A stretch of DNA of 64,000 bases. Source: Actinospica robiniae DSM 44927 (lineage in GTDB: Bacteria > Actinomycetota > Actinomycetes > Streptomycetales > Catenulisporaceae). Below the pieces are notes generated by a model. The model saw only the letters and a program-made list of their open reading frames with translations, made no database searches and was not told the DNA's origin. The stretch is taken from contig NZ_KI632511.1 in assembly GCF_000504285.1 (NCBI RefSeq), positions 3,779,372 through 3,843,371 of the forward strand, read 5' to 3'. Of this stretch, positions 53,071-62,450 are shown in pieces. The position numbers and the translations under genes were made by a program. Within the stretch, counting starts at the first letter, position 1; each line of letters starts with the position of its first letter.

Positions 53071-53616
53071 TCACACTCGCAGGGCGAAGCGCAGGCTCTC
53101 GCTTCCGTGGTGCGTCGTCGTTCCATCGGGGCTCAGGCCCACCGCCGCGGCAACACGGGCCGACGGGACGTTCTGCTCGCGGATGACGGCGAGAACGAGC
53201 GCGGGCTCTTCGCGCTCGGCCGCGGCCCGGACTGCCGCGGCGGCCGCCTCGCGGGCGTAGCCGCTGCCCCATGCGCTGGGCCGGAACCGGTAGTAGAGGT
53301 TGTATACCGCGCGGTCGGCTTCGAGTCCGCCGGTACGCCGGACCCCGGCCACGCCGACGACCTCGCCCGCGCAGCCTCCGCTTTCGCGGACCACCCAGTA
53401 GCCGACGCCGTCCCGGTCCCAGTCGGCGATCCACCCCACCAGCATCGCGGCGGCCTCGCGCGGGCCGGTCGGACCGTTGGGGTTGAAGGCGTTCGTGGCC
53501 GGGTCGCCCTGGATCTCGGCCACGGCCCGCTCGTCGGCCGGAGTGGGAGCGCTCAGGCACAGCCGGTCGGTGTGAATGTGCCGCGGGGGCAGCGGATTCG
53601 GGGTCGCGTCGGTCAT
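53071..53616 (-). CDS. RimJ-type GNAT acetyltransferase
   Basis: 181 aa. IHTDRLCLSAPTPADERAVA at the N-terminus and FRPSAWGSGYAREAAAAAVR followed by NVPSARVAAAVGLSPDG are the RimJ/RimL-type GNAT layout. Its ATG overlaps the stop of an upstream remnant (ATGA). Confidence 0.83.
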   Translation of the reverse strand: MTDATPNPLPPRHIHTDRLCLSAPTPADERAVAEIQGDPATNAFNPNGPTGPREAAAMLVGWIADWDRDGVGYWVVRESGGCAGEVVGVAGVRRTGGLEADRAVYNLYYRFRPSAWGSGYAREAAAAAVRAAAEREEPALVLAVIREQNVPSARVAAAVGLSPDGTTTHHGSESLRFALRV

Positions 53617-53735
53617 TCCGGGCTTACCTCGCAGGTCTCGGGGACCACCATGCCGCGCGCGTCCGAACGCGCCGCGGCGAGCTCACTGTACGGTGCCATC
53701 CGCCGGAAGCCGAGACGCGCCAGGCACATCGTCCA
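53613..53735 (-). pseudogene. C-terminal relic of a gene once coupled to the GNAT gene
   Basis: Minus-strand sequence reads SEAWTMCLARLGFRRMAPYS then ELAAARSDARGMVVPETCEV and ends at a TGA that overlaps the ATG of the GNAT gene. An in-frame stop lies just upstream. The RLGFRRM pattern hints at an acetyltransferase C-terminus. The remaining bases to 54158 show no convincing gene; a fragment near 53803-53905 (MAETKRARWSLGGPE) was not identifiable. Confidence 0.4.
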
Positions 53736-54158
53736 CGCCTCGCTCGACAATCAGGACCCGGACGGCTAGGGACGCGATATCCAAACATGATAGAACATCT
53801 CTATGGCAGAGACGAAGCGCGCCCGCTGGAGCCTTGGCGGCCCTGAGACGGTCATGGCCAGCCGTCGCCATGCGGAAGTCAAAGCGTCACAGTCGCGTGG
53901 TTGATCTGCGGCAATATGCTGCCGACGCCGCGCGCCGCGGCCAACCGCAGCGCCGAGTGGCCTCGTCCCGTACGGAGTCGGCCTGGACCCGGGACGAAAA
54001 AGATCAAGTGAACTTTTTCTAACATTTATCATCGCAGACCATTGACGGCCTCAAGCGGCGCCCCTTGTATTGACTACGTCGTCTCCATCCCACGCGCCGA
54101 GCCGGTCGTCCACCTCGCCGGGACAGCGAAACGCCTCTATCTACCCATGGAGTCCTCG

Positions 54159-57155
54159 ATGGAATTCAGCCGTCGCGCCTTCACCGCCCTGGCCGTGGGC
54201 ACCGCCGGATCGCTGGTCGTGGCGCTCCGGTGGCCGTCGTCCGCCTCATCCGCAGCCGCTGCCGACGGAGCCGCCTCGGCCAAAGGGCCCGCGGCTCTCA
54301 TCGCCGGCCAGGTGCCGTTCGCGGTGAATCCCGAAGTCGGTCACACCGTCACCTTCGACCCGTACTCGCTGATCATCGACGGCGCCCGGGTGCCTATCTG
54401 GTCCGGGGAGATGCACCCGTTCCGGCTCCCCAGCCCGCAGTTGTGGCCCGACATCCTGCAGAAGCTGCGCGCCAACGGCTACAACGCCGTGAGCATCTAC
54501 GTGGCCTGGAACTTCCACTCCTCCGCCGCGGGCGTTTACGATTTCACCGGCGTCAGGGACCTTGGCCAGTTCCTGAGCGATGCGGCGAACGCCGGGCTGT
54601 TCGTCACCGTGCGGCCCGGGCCCTACATCAACGCGGAGGTGGACGCCGGCGGCTTCCCCGGCTGGATGACCACCAGCACCGGCACCGCGCGCACGAACAA
54701 CTCCACCTACCTCGGACACGTCGACGAGTGGCTGACGAACGTCAACGCCGTCATCGCACAGCATCAGTACACGACCGGTGGTGGCACCGTCGTGCTCTAC
54801 CAGATCGAGAACGAGTACTCCGCGCACCTGACCGACGGCGTCGGCTCCGCCTATATGGCCCATCTGTATGCCAAGGTCCGCGCCGACGGCATCACGGTGC
54901 CGCTGTTCCACAACGACAAGGGCCGGAACGGCGACTGGACCCCCGGGAGCTTCAGCACCAACGGCGAGACCGGCCGCTACCTCTACGCCTTCGACGGATA
55001 CCCCTCGCCGAGCAGCACCCCGCCCGACTGGGGCCTCTACGGCACCGGCGGCGCGACCGGCGGATCCACGGCGAGTCCCACCACGCCCGGGTTCGAGGCC
55101 GAATTCGGCGGCGGCTGGTTCGACCCCTGGGGCGGCGCCGAGTTCTCCGGCCTCGGCTACGCCCAGGCCCGCGTCACCCGCAGCCCTGCGTATGAGCGGC
55201 GCTTCTACCTGACCAACCTGGCCAACGGGATCAAAATCCACAACGTCTACATGACCTTCGGCGGCACCTCCTGGGGCTGGCTGCCCGCGCCCGTCGTATA
55301 CACCTCCTACGACTACGGCGCCGCGATCGACGAGGCGCGCAACCAGACGTCGAAGCTCGTGCCGATGAAGCAGATCGGGCTCATGCTCGAGACCGTTCCC
55401 GACCTCGGCAAGCTGACCACCGGGGCCGCCACCGCCGCGTCGAACTCGAGCGTGAAGGTCTACCACCTGACCAACCCGGACACGAGCGCGCACTTCTACT
55501 TCCTGCGCAACGACAGCACGTCAGACCTGTTCTTCACGGTGCCGGTCACGACCAGCGCCGGCACGCTGACCGTTCCCGCCGGCGGATCCGGCATCCAGCT
55601 CAACGGCCAGGACATGAAGGTCGTGGCCACCGGAATCAAATTGGGCCGGCGAACCCTGCTGTACTCGACCGGACAACCGATGTATCAGGCCACGATCGGC
55701 TCCCAGGACGTCGCGGTGCTGACCGGACGCACCGGCGATCCGATCGAGGTGATGCTGCCCGCGACGACCGCGCCCACGGTGACCGTGCTGGCCGGCTCCG
55801 CGACCTCCAGCTACGACACGGCACACTCCCGGCTACGGATCAACGCCACGCTCTCCGGTTTGATCAGGGTCCTGGTGAATTTCGGAGACGGCGGCCTGCC
55901 GCTCCTGCTCCTGCTTGCGGACGACGCCTCCACGGCGACCCTGTGGCGCTACCCCAGCGCCGCCGGTCCAGTCCTGGTCACCGGCCCGGCACTGCTGCGT
56001 ACCGCAACCGGGTCGGGCAGCACGATGCAGTTGACCGGTGACACCACCGCGGCCGCCTCGCTCGAGGCCTGGACACCCGCCGGATTCACCGCTCTGACCT
56101 GGAACGGGAGCAGCATATCCACGACCAGAACCAGCTCCGGGAGCATGCTCGCCTCGACGCGGCTCTCCGCCGCACCCGCCGTAGCCCTGCCCACCCTGAG
56201 CTCCTGGCGGTACGCGACGGAGAATCCCGAGTCGGCTCCGGGCTTCGGTGACTCCCACTGGAAGGTGGCGAACAAGACCACTTCACAGAGCATAACGCCG
56301 GTACCCGCCGGCAATCCGGTGCTGTTCGCCGACGACTACGGCTACCACTACGGCGACGTCTGGTACCGCGGCCACTACACCGGCACCGCCGACGTGACGT
56401 CCATCAGCCTGTCCTACTCCTCCGGCACCCTCGGCGGACTGATGGCCTGGCTCGACGGCACCCCGCTCGGCGTACACCAGCAGCCCACCCCGACCACCTC
56501 CAACGACTCGACACAGAACTGGACCGCCACCGCGACCTTCAGCGTGCCGAGCTCCCTTCAGGGCAGCGGCGCGCACGTCCTGTCAGTCCTCGTGCGCCCG
56601 ATGGGGCATAGCGAGGACGGCGGCGCCAACGACGCGCACAAGGCCGCCCGCGGGCTGACCGGCGCCGCCTTCACCGGCGCCACGCCGAGCATGACTTGGA
56701 TGATCGCGGGAGGGACCGCCGACCCGGTCCGCGGCCCGATGAACAACGGCGGCCTTTACGGCGAACGCTACGGCTGGTACCTGCCCACCTTCGACGACAG
56801 CGCCTGGACGGCGACGACATTCCCGCGCGCCGACACATACCAGGGCGTGCGCTGGTACCGCACCAGCTTCACCTACGCCCCGCCCGCCGGAGTGGACGCG
56901 TCCGTCGGCCTCGCCCTGACCGACGACTCCACCCGCGCCTACCGGGTACAGATCTTCCTCAACGGCTGGAACCTCGGCCAGTACATCAACAACGTCGGCC
57001 CTCAGCACACCTTCGTACTGCCTAACGGAATCCTCCAGCCCAACGCGACGAACGTCCTCGCCCTAGCCGTCCTCGCTTCCGGCACCACCCCCGCCGGCCC
57101 CGGAACCGTCTCCCTGACTCTGCTCGGCTCCGCCCTCGGCGGCGCGTCGAGCTGA
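54159..57155 (+). CDS. Secreted glycoside hydrolase family 35 beta-galactosidase
   Basis: 998 aa. Hydrolyses terminal beta-galactosides outside the cell. A Tat-type signal (FSRRAFTALAVGTAGSLVVA) starts the protein. The GH35 barrel follows: SLIIDGARVPIWSGEMHPFR, the acid/base glutamate in YQIENEYS (Glu 217/219) and the nucleophile in FEAEFGGGWFDPWGG (Glu about 315), then WGWLPAPVVYTSYDYGAAI. The C-terminal half contains beta-sandwich domains, including two jelly-roll galactose-binding-like domains (ESAPGFGDSHWKVANKTTSQ, WYLPTFDDSAWTATTFPRAD). ATG 54159 is preferred over 54147 because GGAG lies 6 bases upstream. Confidence 0.92.
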   Translation: MEFSRRAFTALAVGTAGSLVVALRWPSSASSAAAADGAASAKGPAALIAGQVPFAVNPEVGHTVTFDPYSLIIDGARVPIWSGEMHPFRLPSPQLWPDILQKLRANGYNAVSIYVAWNFHSSAAGVYDFTGVRDLGQFLSDAANAGLFVTVRPGPYINAEVDAGGFPGWMTTSTGTARTNNSTYLGHVDEWLTNVNAVIAQHQYTTGGGTVVLYQIENEYSAHLTDGVGSAYMAHLYAKVRADGITVPLFHNDKGRNGDWTPGSFSTNGETGRYLYAFDGYPSPSSTPPDWGLYGTGGATGGSTASPTTPGFEAEFGGGWFDPWGGAEFSGLGYAQARVTRSPAYERRFYLTNLANGIKIHNVYMTFGGTSWGWLPAPVVYTSYDYGAAIDEARNQTSKLVPMKQIGLMLETVPDLGKLTTGAATAASNSSVKVYHLTNPDTSAHFYFLRNDSTSDLFFTVPVTTSAGTLTVPAGGSGIQLNGQDMKVVATGIKLGRRTLLYSTGQPMYQATIGSQDVAVLTGRTGDPIEVMLPATTAPTVTVLAGSATSSYDTAHSRLRINATLSGLIRVLVNFGDGGLPLLLLLADDASTATLWRYPSAAGPVLVTGPALLRTATGSGSTMQLTGDTTAAASLEAWTPAGFTALTWNGSSISTTRTSSGSMLASTRLSAAPAVALPTLSSWRYATENPESAPGFGDSHWKVANKTTSQSITPVPAGNPVLFADDYGYHYGDVWYRGHYTGTADVTSISLSYSSGTLGGLMAWLDGTPLGVHQQPTPTTSNDSTQNWTATATFSVPSSLQGSGAHVLSVLVRPMGHSEDGGANDAHKAARGLTGAAFTGATPSMTWMIAGGTADPVRGPMNNGGLYGERYGWYLPTFDDSAWTATTFPRADTYQGVRWYRTSFTYAPPAGVDASVGLALTDDSTRAYRVQIFLNGWNLGQYINNVGPQHTFVLPNGILQPNATNVLALAVLASGTTPAGPGTVSLTLLGSALGGASS

Positions 57156-57445
57156 GCCTCAAGGTGTCAGATGAGCCGATTCGACGGACGGGCCGCACGC
57201 TCGCTGCGTCTCGGCTCGTGCGCCGCGACGATCCCCAAGAGCCGTGGGAACAACTGCGCCGACTACTCGAGTTCATTCCTCGAGTCCTGATATGGCCGGC
57301 CCCCCTGCTCCCAGCCGCGGATCCCGGACCAGGTCGTCTGGGTGGACATGCAGACGGATCAGGTGAGCAACACCCCGATCCGTCAGCACGCGGCCACCGT
57401 GTGGGCGACCGTTCTCGACGCGCAGGAAGACCGGTGTGAGTCACG
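57156..57445 (+). other. Short gap with a C-terminal gene remnant
   Basis: A frame from about 57293 reads CSQPRIPDQVVWVDMQTDQV then SNTPIRQHAATVWATVLDAQ and ends at a TGA overlapping the ATG of the YrhB-like gene. There is a stop directly upstream, so this is probably the tail of a lost partner gene, perhaps a toxin. Confidence 0.4.
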
Positions 57446-57817
57446 ATGAATCCCGGAAGATGGCAGGCCTACCCGACGCGCTGCGCCACGCCGGTGACCG
57501 CCGAGGAGGCGGCACGCGTCGTCGATCGGTTCCTGTATTCGCAGTACAACCGCGAGCGCGGCGACCTGGTGGACATCGAGGAATACGAAGCCTGCTTCAC
57601 GGTGCGGAAGAGACCCAAGCCTGAGCCGGCTGCGGATGCCACCGCGCCACCACGCCCTCCCGAACCCGGGCACTCCGTGATCGTCATCGACAAGGAGACC
57701 GGCGGAGTCACCTTCTGGCCGAGTTGGGCGATGGCCGCCGTCGCGGACGCCTACCAGCAGGCCAAAATCGCAGGACAGGTGCAACTGCTCAGCGAATGGC
57801 CCACCACAGAAGCTTGA
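57446..57817 (+). CDS. YrhB-like small protein
   Basis: 123 aa. VTAEEAARVVDRFLYSQYNR at the N-terminus and GHSVIVIDKETGGVTFWPSW at the C-terminus resemble the YrhB/Imm35 group of immunity-like proteins. The ATG overlaps the stop of the upstream remnant, as expected if it was once the immunity partner of a toxin gene. Confidence 0.6.
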   Translation: MNPGRWQAYPTRCATPVTAEEAARVVDRFLYSQYNRERGDLVDIEEYEACFTVRKRPKPEPAADATAPPRPPEPGHSVIVIDKETGGVTFWPSWAMAAVADAYQQAKIAGQVQLLSEWPTTEA

Positions 57818-57913
57818 CCTTCGGGGCCCCGAGTATGCCGACCTGCGCCCGAACACCCCCGGCCGAGACTACGAGCGACTGGCGGTTTGGTCTGATCTTG
57901 GTGAGCGACTCAT

Positions 57914-60010
57914 CTACGATGTGTGGCGAGGGTTAGCCTGCGGGCCGCTGGCACGGGGGCCCACAGCTGTGGCGCGTCCCGCGGCGATGGCGCTCGGCCG
58001 AGGGTTGCCGGCGCGCGGCGTGATCCTTTGCCGCTCGACCCGGCCGGGATCTGCGGGGCGCGGCCACCACGTAAGTCCCCCGGGAGTTGTGGTCGGTTCA
58101 ACGGCTCCGGGCGACTCGCTCGCGCCTCGGGGCGGTGGCGGCCCGAGTACATCGACGAGGAAGGTGTCCACGTGAGCGGCGGTTATCGCAGCGAAGGGTG
58201 CTGAGGTCTCGGCGTCGTTGAGCGGCTCGGCCGATCCGGGCGTCGTGCCGAGGATGGCTTCTGCGACCCGGAAGGGCACTGCGGCCGCTTGGGCCGCGTT
58301 CGCGGCATTCACCTCCTCGATCCGTCCGATCGCCTCGAGATGAGGATCCAGCCGGCCGGGATCGGCGCCGGCCCGTCGCTCGGGAAAGAGCGGTTCGAAC
58401 CGGTCCACCAGGACCCCGTCTTCGCAGTACGAAAGCCGGAGCACCGCGTCGTGCTCAACGCACAGCAGGCGCGTTCCTGCGCCGACTCGGCGGAGCACTT
58501 CGGGCCGGGGGGTGAACGAACTGCCCTGTTCGACCAAGAGCGACCACGAGCCGACGCGCCCGACCGCGAGCCTCGCCCTCGTTCCGGGCACTGCCGTACC
58601 GAGACCAGTCGCTCCCACCACGGTCGCGCTCTCGATCGGACGGCCGTCCGCTGCTCGCGCGAGCAGTTCGTCCGGGCTCAGATCCGCGGCGAGTAGGAGG
58701 CAATGACCAGGCGACAGATCGGGTACGGGCATGGGCCATGCGGGAGCGACCCACGATCCATCGGCGGGCAGGCGCCCTGCGAATCCGCGAACCGCCGCCG
58801 TTGCTTCCTGGTGGCGCCGGGAGTTGTCGCGCGCGGCTTCGTCGCGCGCTGTCGGTCGCCGCCGCGGCGGCGGCACGCCGAGATCCGCGGCGAGGTCGAC
58901 GACCGCGGCCGGGCCGAGCCGGTTCGGCCGGCCGGACACGAGCCTGTGCAGCGCGACGCGCGCGCCCTGCTCGCCGGGCACTTCGTCGCCCGTGAATACG
59001 GCGGCGGCCGAGCGCAACGCGCCCAGCGCGGTGGTCACGGTCCGCAAGGGCGGCTCCGGGTCGGTCGAGGGGTCGATGACGGTGTGCCAGTGCAGCGACG
59101 AGCTCAGCCTGCGAATCAGGAGGCTGATGGACGAATCACGCCAGAGGATCGGCGCTCGCCCCGGAGAGTGCTCCGTCCGCGCGGTCACGTCGGTGTGAGC
59201 GGGCCTCGATGCGAGCAAGCCGATCAGCTCGAGAGCCTCCGGCCACCGGCTCAGGTCCGCGTCCTCGGCGAGCCTGCGCGCCTGGAGCGGCACGGCCGCG
59301 GCGACCGCGGCATCCGGCGCCGCTTCGATCAATGCCGCGGCCTGCGGACGCGGTAGATCAGGCGCGCCTGCCGATTCAGCCCGCGGTGCGGCATCGTCCA
59401 GGACGGGTAGGACGATCCCCCCGGGCAGCGCCTGCTCACTCCAGCCTGGTTTCAGGCTCACACCGGTCAGCCGCGCTGCCAACTCGAGTACCGCCGGCAG
59501 CGCGGCGCATCTCCGCACCTCTGACAGGCGATCACGAAGCCCGGGCGCAGAGGCGATGACCTGCTCGATCTCGGCGCTACCCAGACCGCTGACCCGGCCC
59601 GGCGCATTGGCGATCATGGCGGCGGCCGGTCTGCCCTCGCGGTACCACGCGAGACGAGGTAGGCCTTCGGGATCCAGACTGACGGCCACCGCCTGTGTGC
59701 CGCGCGAGACCTCGCGCAGAATCTCCGGTCTGGCGCCCTCGGCGCTGGAGTCTTCGATGATGAATACACCGCCCGGCGTGCACGCGGTCGCGCCGCTTCC
59801 GATGCGTATGAGCGGCACCGCCAGTTGTTCCGGGAGCCCTTCGCGCAATGCCTCGCAATCGCGCTGTGTCAACGGCCGGGCCTCGCCGTATCGGCCGCCG
59901 AAGGCCTCGTAGACGGCAGCGATTTCGGCGTCGGCGACCAAGGTTATGCATATCGCTCGTGTGCCAGGATGCTGTATCTCAAGGATTGCCTGCCCAGGTG
60001 CCGAAGGCAT
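57914..60010 (-). CDS. Large DUF6461-like protein, function unknown
   Basis: 698 aa from ATG 60010 (an ATG 25 codons upstream is possible). The C-terminal half has CLLLAADLSPDELLARAADG, VGRVGSWSLLVEQGSSFTPR and LLCVEHDAVLRLSYCEDGVL, the pattern of DUF6461; the N-terminal ~180 residues (AICITLVADAEIAAVYEAFG, GGVFIIEDSSAEGARPEILR, QAVAVSLDPEGLPRLAWYRE) look like a second, diverged copy. A helical Arg/Ala-rich region of ~250 residues joins them and the tail is Pro-rich. No catalytic motif or membrane segment is seen. Such domains are often found near conflict genes. Confidence 0.65.
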   Translation of the reverse strand: MPSAPGQAILEIQHPGTRAICITLVADAEIAAVYEAFGGRYGEARPLTQRDCEALREGLPEQLAVPLIRIGSGATACTPGGVFIIEDSSAEGARPEILREVSRGTQAVAVSLDPEGLPRLAWYREGRPAAAMIANAPGRVSGLGSAEIEQVIASAPGLRDRLSEVRRCAALPAVLELAARLTGVSLKPGWSEQALPGGIVLPVLDDAAPRAESAGAPDLPRPQAAALIEAAPDAAVAAAVPLQARRLAEDADLSRWPEALELIGLLASRPAHTDVTARTEHSPGRAPILWRDSSISLLIRRLSSSLHWHTVIDPSTDPEPPLRTVTTALGALRSAAAVFTGDEVPGEQGARVALHRLVSGRPNRLGPAAVVDLAADLGVPPPRRRPTARDEAARDNSRRHQEATAAVRGFAGRLPADGSWVAPAWPMPVPDLSPGHCLLLAADLSPDELLARAADGRPIESATVVGATGLGTAVPGTRARLAVGRVGSWSLLVEQGSSFTPRPEVLRRVGAGTRLLCVEHDAVLRLSYCEDGVLVDRFEPLFPERRAGADPGRLDPHLEAIGRIEEVNAANAAQAAAVPFRVAEAILGTTPGSAEPLNDAETSAPFAAITAAHVDTFLVDVLGPPPPRGASESPGAVEPTTTPGGLTWWPRPADPGRVERQRITPRAGNPRPSAIAAGRATAVGPRASGPQANPRHTS

Positions 60011-60118
60011 CCGCCGGCCTCTTCTCCACGCTTGATGTGTCGCGGCCCCATCCGCCGAATGGCTGCCCGCCGAAAGTGGGATCAACCGGGCTGCCGGCGG
60101 CGGTCTCTGACTGCCGTA

Positions 60119-60613
60119 CTAAGGTCTGCTCTGGCCCTGGTCTTCAGGCCGCGCGAGCAACGCCCAAGGCGACGCGGGCAAAGATAGCTGAATCACCGTG
60201 CCCGCAGTGCCGTACGGACCGTAGACAGCGGATTTGCTATCGCATGAGCCGGTGAACGGGCCGATGACCACACGTCCCGCCGTACACGCCACGTAGAACG
60301 TCGTGGGGCCGGTCAGCTTCAGCTGACCGTCTTTCGCACCGTAGCCGGAGTCGAACACCGTGCTCAACCCGCTACCCGCCTTGAGCGCGACGACGGCGGT
60401 CAGGTCGTCAGCCTGCAGTGCAAGAGCCTGCTGGTGATGTCGTGTCAACCAGTAAGCACCGCAGGCTCCCCCCACGACGGCCGCGAACACACTGGTGAGT
60501 GCCGCGTACGGCAGCCACCACCGGCGACGCCTGCGTACCGAGGACGACCCCACGGTTTCGACCGGTTCGCCCAAAGTGATATCGAGCTCTGCATGGACTG
60601 TCTCGTCGATCAA
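60119..60613 (-). CDS. Single-pass membrane protein
   Basis: 164 aa. An N-terminal cytoplasmic segment with RRRRRWW is followed by one membrane helix (LPYAALTSVFAAVVGGACGAY) and an extracytoplasmic domain with two cysteines (YVACTAGR, GSCDSKS). The ATG overlaps the stop of the HD-domain gene, so the two are co-translated. Family unknown. Confidence 0.65.
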   Translation of the reverse strand: MIDETVHAELDITLGEPVETVGSSSVRRRRRWWLPYAALTSVFAAVVGGACGAYWLTRHHQQALALQADDLTAVVALKAGSGLSTVFDSGYGAKDGQLKLTGPTTFYVACTAGRVVIGPFTGSCDSKSAVYGPYGTAGTVIQLSLPASPWALLARPEDQGQSRP

Positions 60614-61203
60614 CGGCTGACTGGAAATAGCATCTGGTAGGAAAGGCGGTCATCCGCAAGGTCGCCGATGACCGTGAGCGCCTCGTCGAGCTTGAGAAAC
60701 TCGTCCCAGGCCGGCAACCCGCTCGCCGCCGACAGCCGATCGACAACGAGGTTCTCAAGCTCTGGGACCCGCTTGTTCTTCCATACCTTGTCAGCCAGGC
60801 TCACCAGCAGATCCTCGGTCCCAGTCGCCGGAGTCCACGTCGCGTGCGTCGCTGCGAAGCGTGCGAGATTCGGCGCGACCCCATGGGTGACGAGCAGGTC
60901 CCTGCCGGCTTCTTCATGCCGTGCACCGGGTCCGGAGAGCTCGGCGGGGTACAGAGTCTTGCCGATATCGTGCGTGGCCGCGCCGAAGCAGACTGCTGCG
61001 GAGTCGATGCTCAGGTCCAAGCCGCGCCGCTTGACCCAGTCGATGAGTTGTACCGCGACGTCGTGCACCAGTCGGAGATGCGCGACAAGCCGCGGCGGCG
61101 CGCCGACATCACACAACAGCCTCGCAGGCGCATCCGGCAGCGGGCGCAGCGCAGGCCGCTCGGTTTCGTCACATGCAATCGAGAGCACATCGGCAGCAGT
61201 CAC
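60610..61203 (-). CDS. HD-domain phosphohydrolase-like protein
   Basis: 197 aa. HD motifs are in order: HLRLVHDVAVQL, AATHDIGKTLYP, RHEEAGRDLL and SLADKVWKNKR, enough for a metal-dependent phosphohydrolase site. Likely acts on a nucleotide or signalling phosphate. Operon with the membrane protein at 60119-60613. Confidence 0.8.
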   Translation of the reverse strand: MTAADVLSIACDETERPALRPLPDAPARLLCDVGAPPRLVAHLRLVHDVAVQLIDWVKRRGLDLSIDSAAVCFGAATHDIGKTLYPAELSGPGARHEEAGRDLLVTHGVAPNLARFAATHATWTPATGTEDLLVSLADKVWKNKRVPELENLVVDRLSAASGLPAWDEFLKLDEALTVIGDLADDRLSYQMLFPVSR

Positions 61204-61469
61204 CGGGACAGACTAAAGCCCTTCAACCACTGAAGCTCATCATGAGGCTGACATATGAGCCCTTCGAACCTGCCGAGTGCGCTCTTCGTCCCGGACTTGT
61301 GGCAAGGCCCCGTAAATCAGGGCGGCCTTACGTCAGGGCATCGGTAGGCGACGTCTATTAGTGCTGAACGTCGCGTCGATTGCTGTACTCCGCTGCGGTG
61401 CCCGGCGCCTCTGCCGCGCGATCGTCTGGGCGCCTCCGCTACCGACGCCCACCTTTTGCACCAATGCGG
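61204..61469. other. Intergenic region, no gene seen
   Basis: Contains a possible hairpin AAGGCC...GGCCTT near 61292-61317. No open frame here has a ribosome site and recognisable sequence. Confidence 0.4.
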
Positions 61470-61973
61470 TCAGCTGTCGCGGCGGTGGCTCGTCGGGCGG
61501 CGATCGGGCGCGCGCCAGCGTGGCAATCGACGATTGATATCAGAGAATCGGTCGCGTGATGCCCGTAGGGCCCATACGCTCATGGCGGCGCAGAGCAGGC
61601 TGATGACGACAAAGAGGGCACTGGTGAACAATATGTGGCCTGCGCCAAGGTCCAGTGCGAAGTCGCTGTGGTTGGGATCCCGCGGGTCATAGACGACAGG
61701 GACTTGGTGTCCGATGGGCGCTCCGCAACTGGAGTCGATGCGCACGTTCCAGACCTTGCCGCCGGCGTCGGCGAACTGGACGTCACAGTAGGTGTTCTTT
61801 TGCTGCTCGCTGTCGGCCAGTGCGGTCGCGCTGACCTGCACCCCATGGTGCCTCAGCGATTCGCTGTCCAGGGCCGACATGACTGCACCGACGACCATGA
61901 GAGCGGCGAACGCACCGAAAAGAACGATGCATACCAACTGAAACGGCGACCACCGAGCGCGACGGGCACTCAC
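61470..61973 (-). CDS. DUF3592-like membrane protein
   Basis: 167 aa. N-terminal membrane helix (LVCIVLFGAFAALMVVGAVM), extracytoplasmic DUF3592 region (VSATALADSEQQKNTYCDVQ, VPVVYDPRDPNHSDFALDLG) and a second helix (ILFTSALFVVISLLCAAMSV). Second protein of this type in the window, after 44394-44864. Confidence 0.75.
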   Translation of the reverse strand: MSARRARWSPFQLVCIVLFGAFAALMVVGAVMSALDSESLRHHGVQVSATALADSEQQKNTYCDVQFADAGGKVWNVRIDSSCGAPIGHQVPVVYDPRDPNHSDFALDLGAGHILFTSALFVVISLLCAAMSVWALRASRDRFSDINRRLPRWRAPDRRPTSHRRDS

Positions 61974-62069
61974 TACTTCATCCTGCCTGGTAGAGACATG
62001 TAAGCGACTGATTCTCGCACTTGGTGATCACATGGCTTGTCATTCCGACCGGCGACAGCGACCCGTTTC

Positions 62070-62429
62070 ACTGATCACGACTACGCCCAGCGCGCCTCCG
62101 CAAGACTGATCATCGCCGAAGCCGCCACCCCCAGCGCAGTCGGCCAGGCACACCCCACCATCCCCGCCCTCTACCGCCAAGCGCAAGTGGCAGGGTGGCG
62201 GCGCGTCACCGACGCGGTACACGACGCGAACGGGTACCGCATCCACCAATTCCTGGCTATGAACACCAACCATCGCAAGGACAGCTACGGCGGCGAAGTC
62301 GCACACCGCATCCGGTTCGCCCTGGACGTGGTCCATGCCGTCGCGGAAGCCATCGGGCCGTGTTCTAAATGTTCTAAACCGTGCCGACTCCAGCCAGACA
62401 TGAGGCGCGAAGGGCTCACACCCTTCTGA
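62070..62429 (+). pseudogene. Old-yellow-enzyme family gene with internal deletion
   Basis: Reads YAQRASARLIIAEAATPSAV and HPTIPALYRQAQVAGWRRVT, the early part of an NADH:flavin oxidoreductase, then passes from DAVH straight into DANGYRIHQFLAMNTNHRKD and SYGGEVAHRIRFALDVVHAV. Intact enzymes have roughly 100 residues between these parts, including FMN and active-site residues. The frame is kept. The C-terminal third is also missing. Confidence 0.75.
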
Positions 62430-62450
62430 CTCAACTCGGCACGGCCCGGG

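Noticed and set aside
61292-61317. Hairpin AAGGCC/GGCCTT considered as a terminator or riboswitch part.
   Set aside because: Only 6 perfectly paired bases with an imperfect interior; no adjacent gene end fits well.
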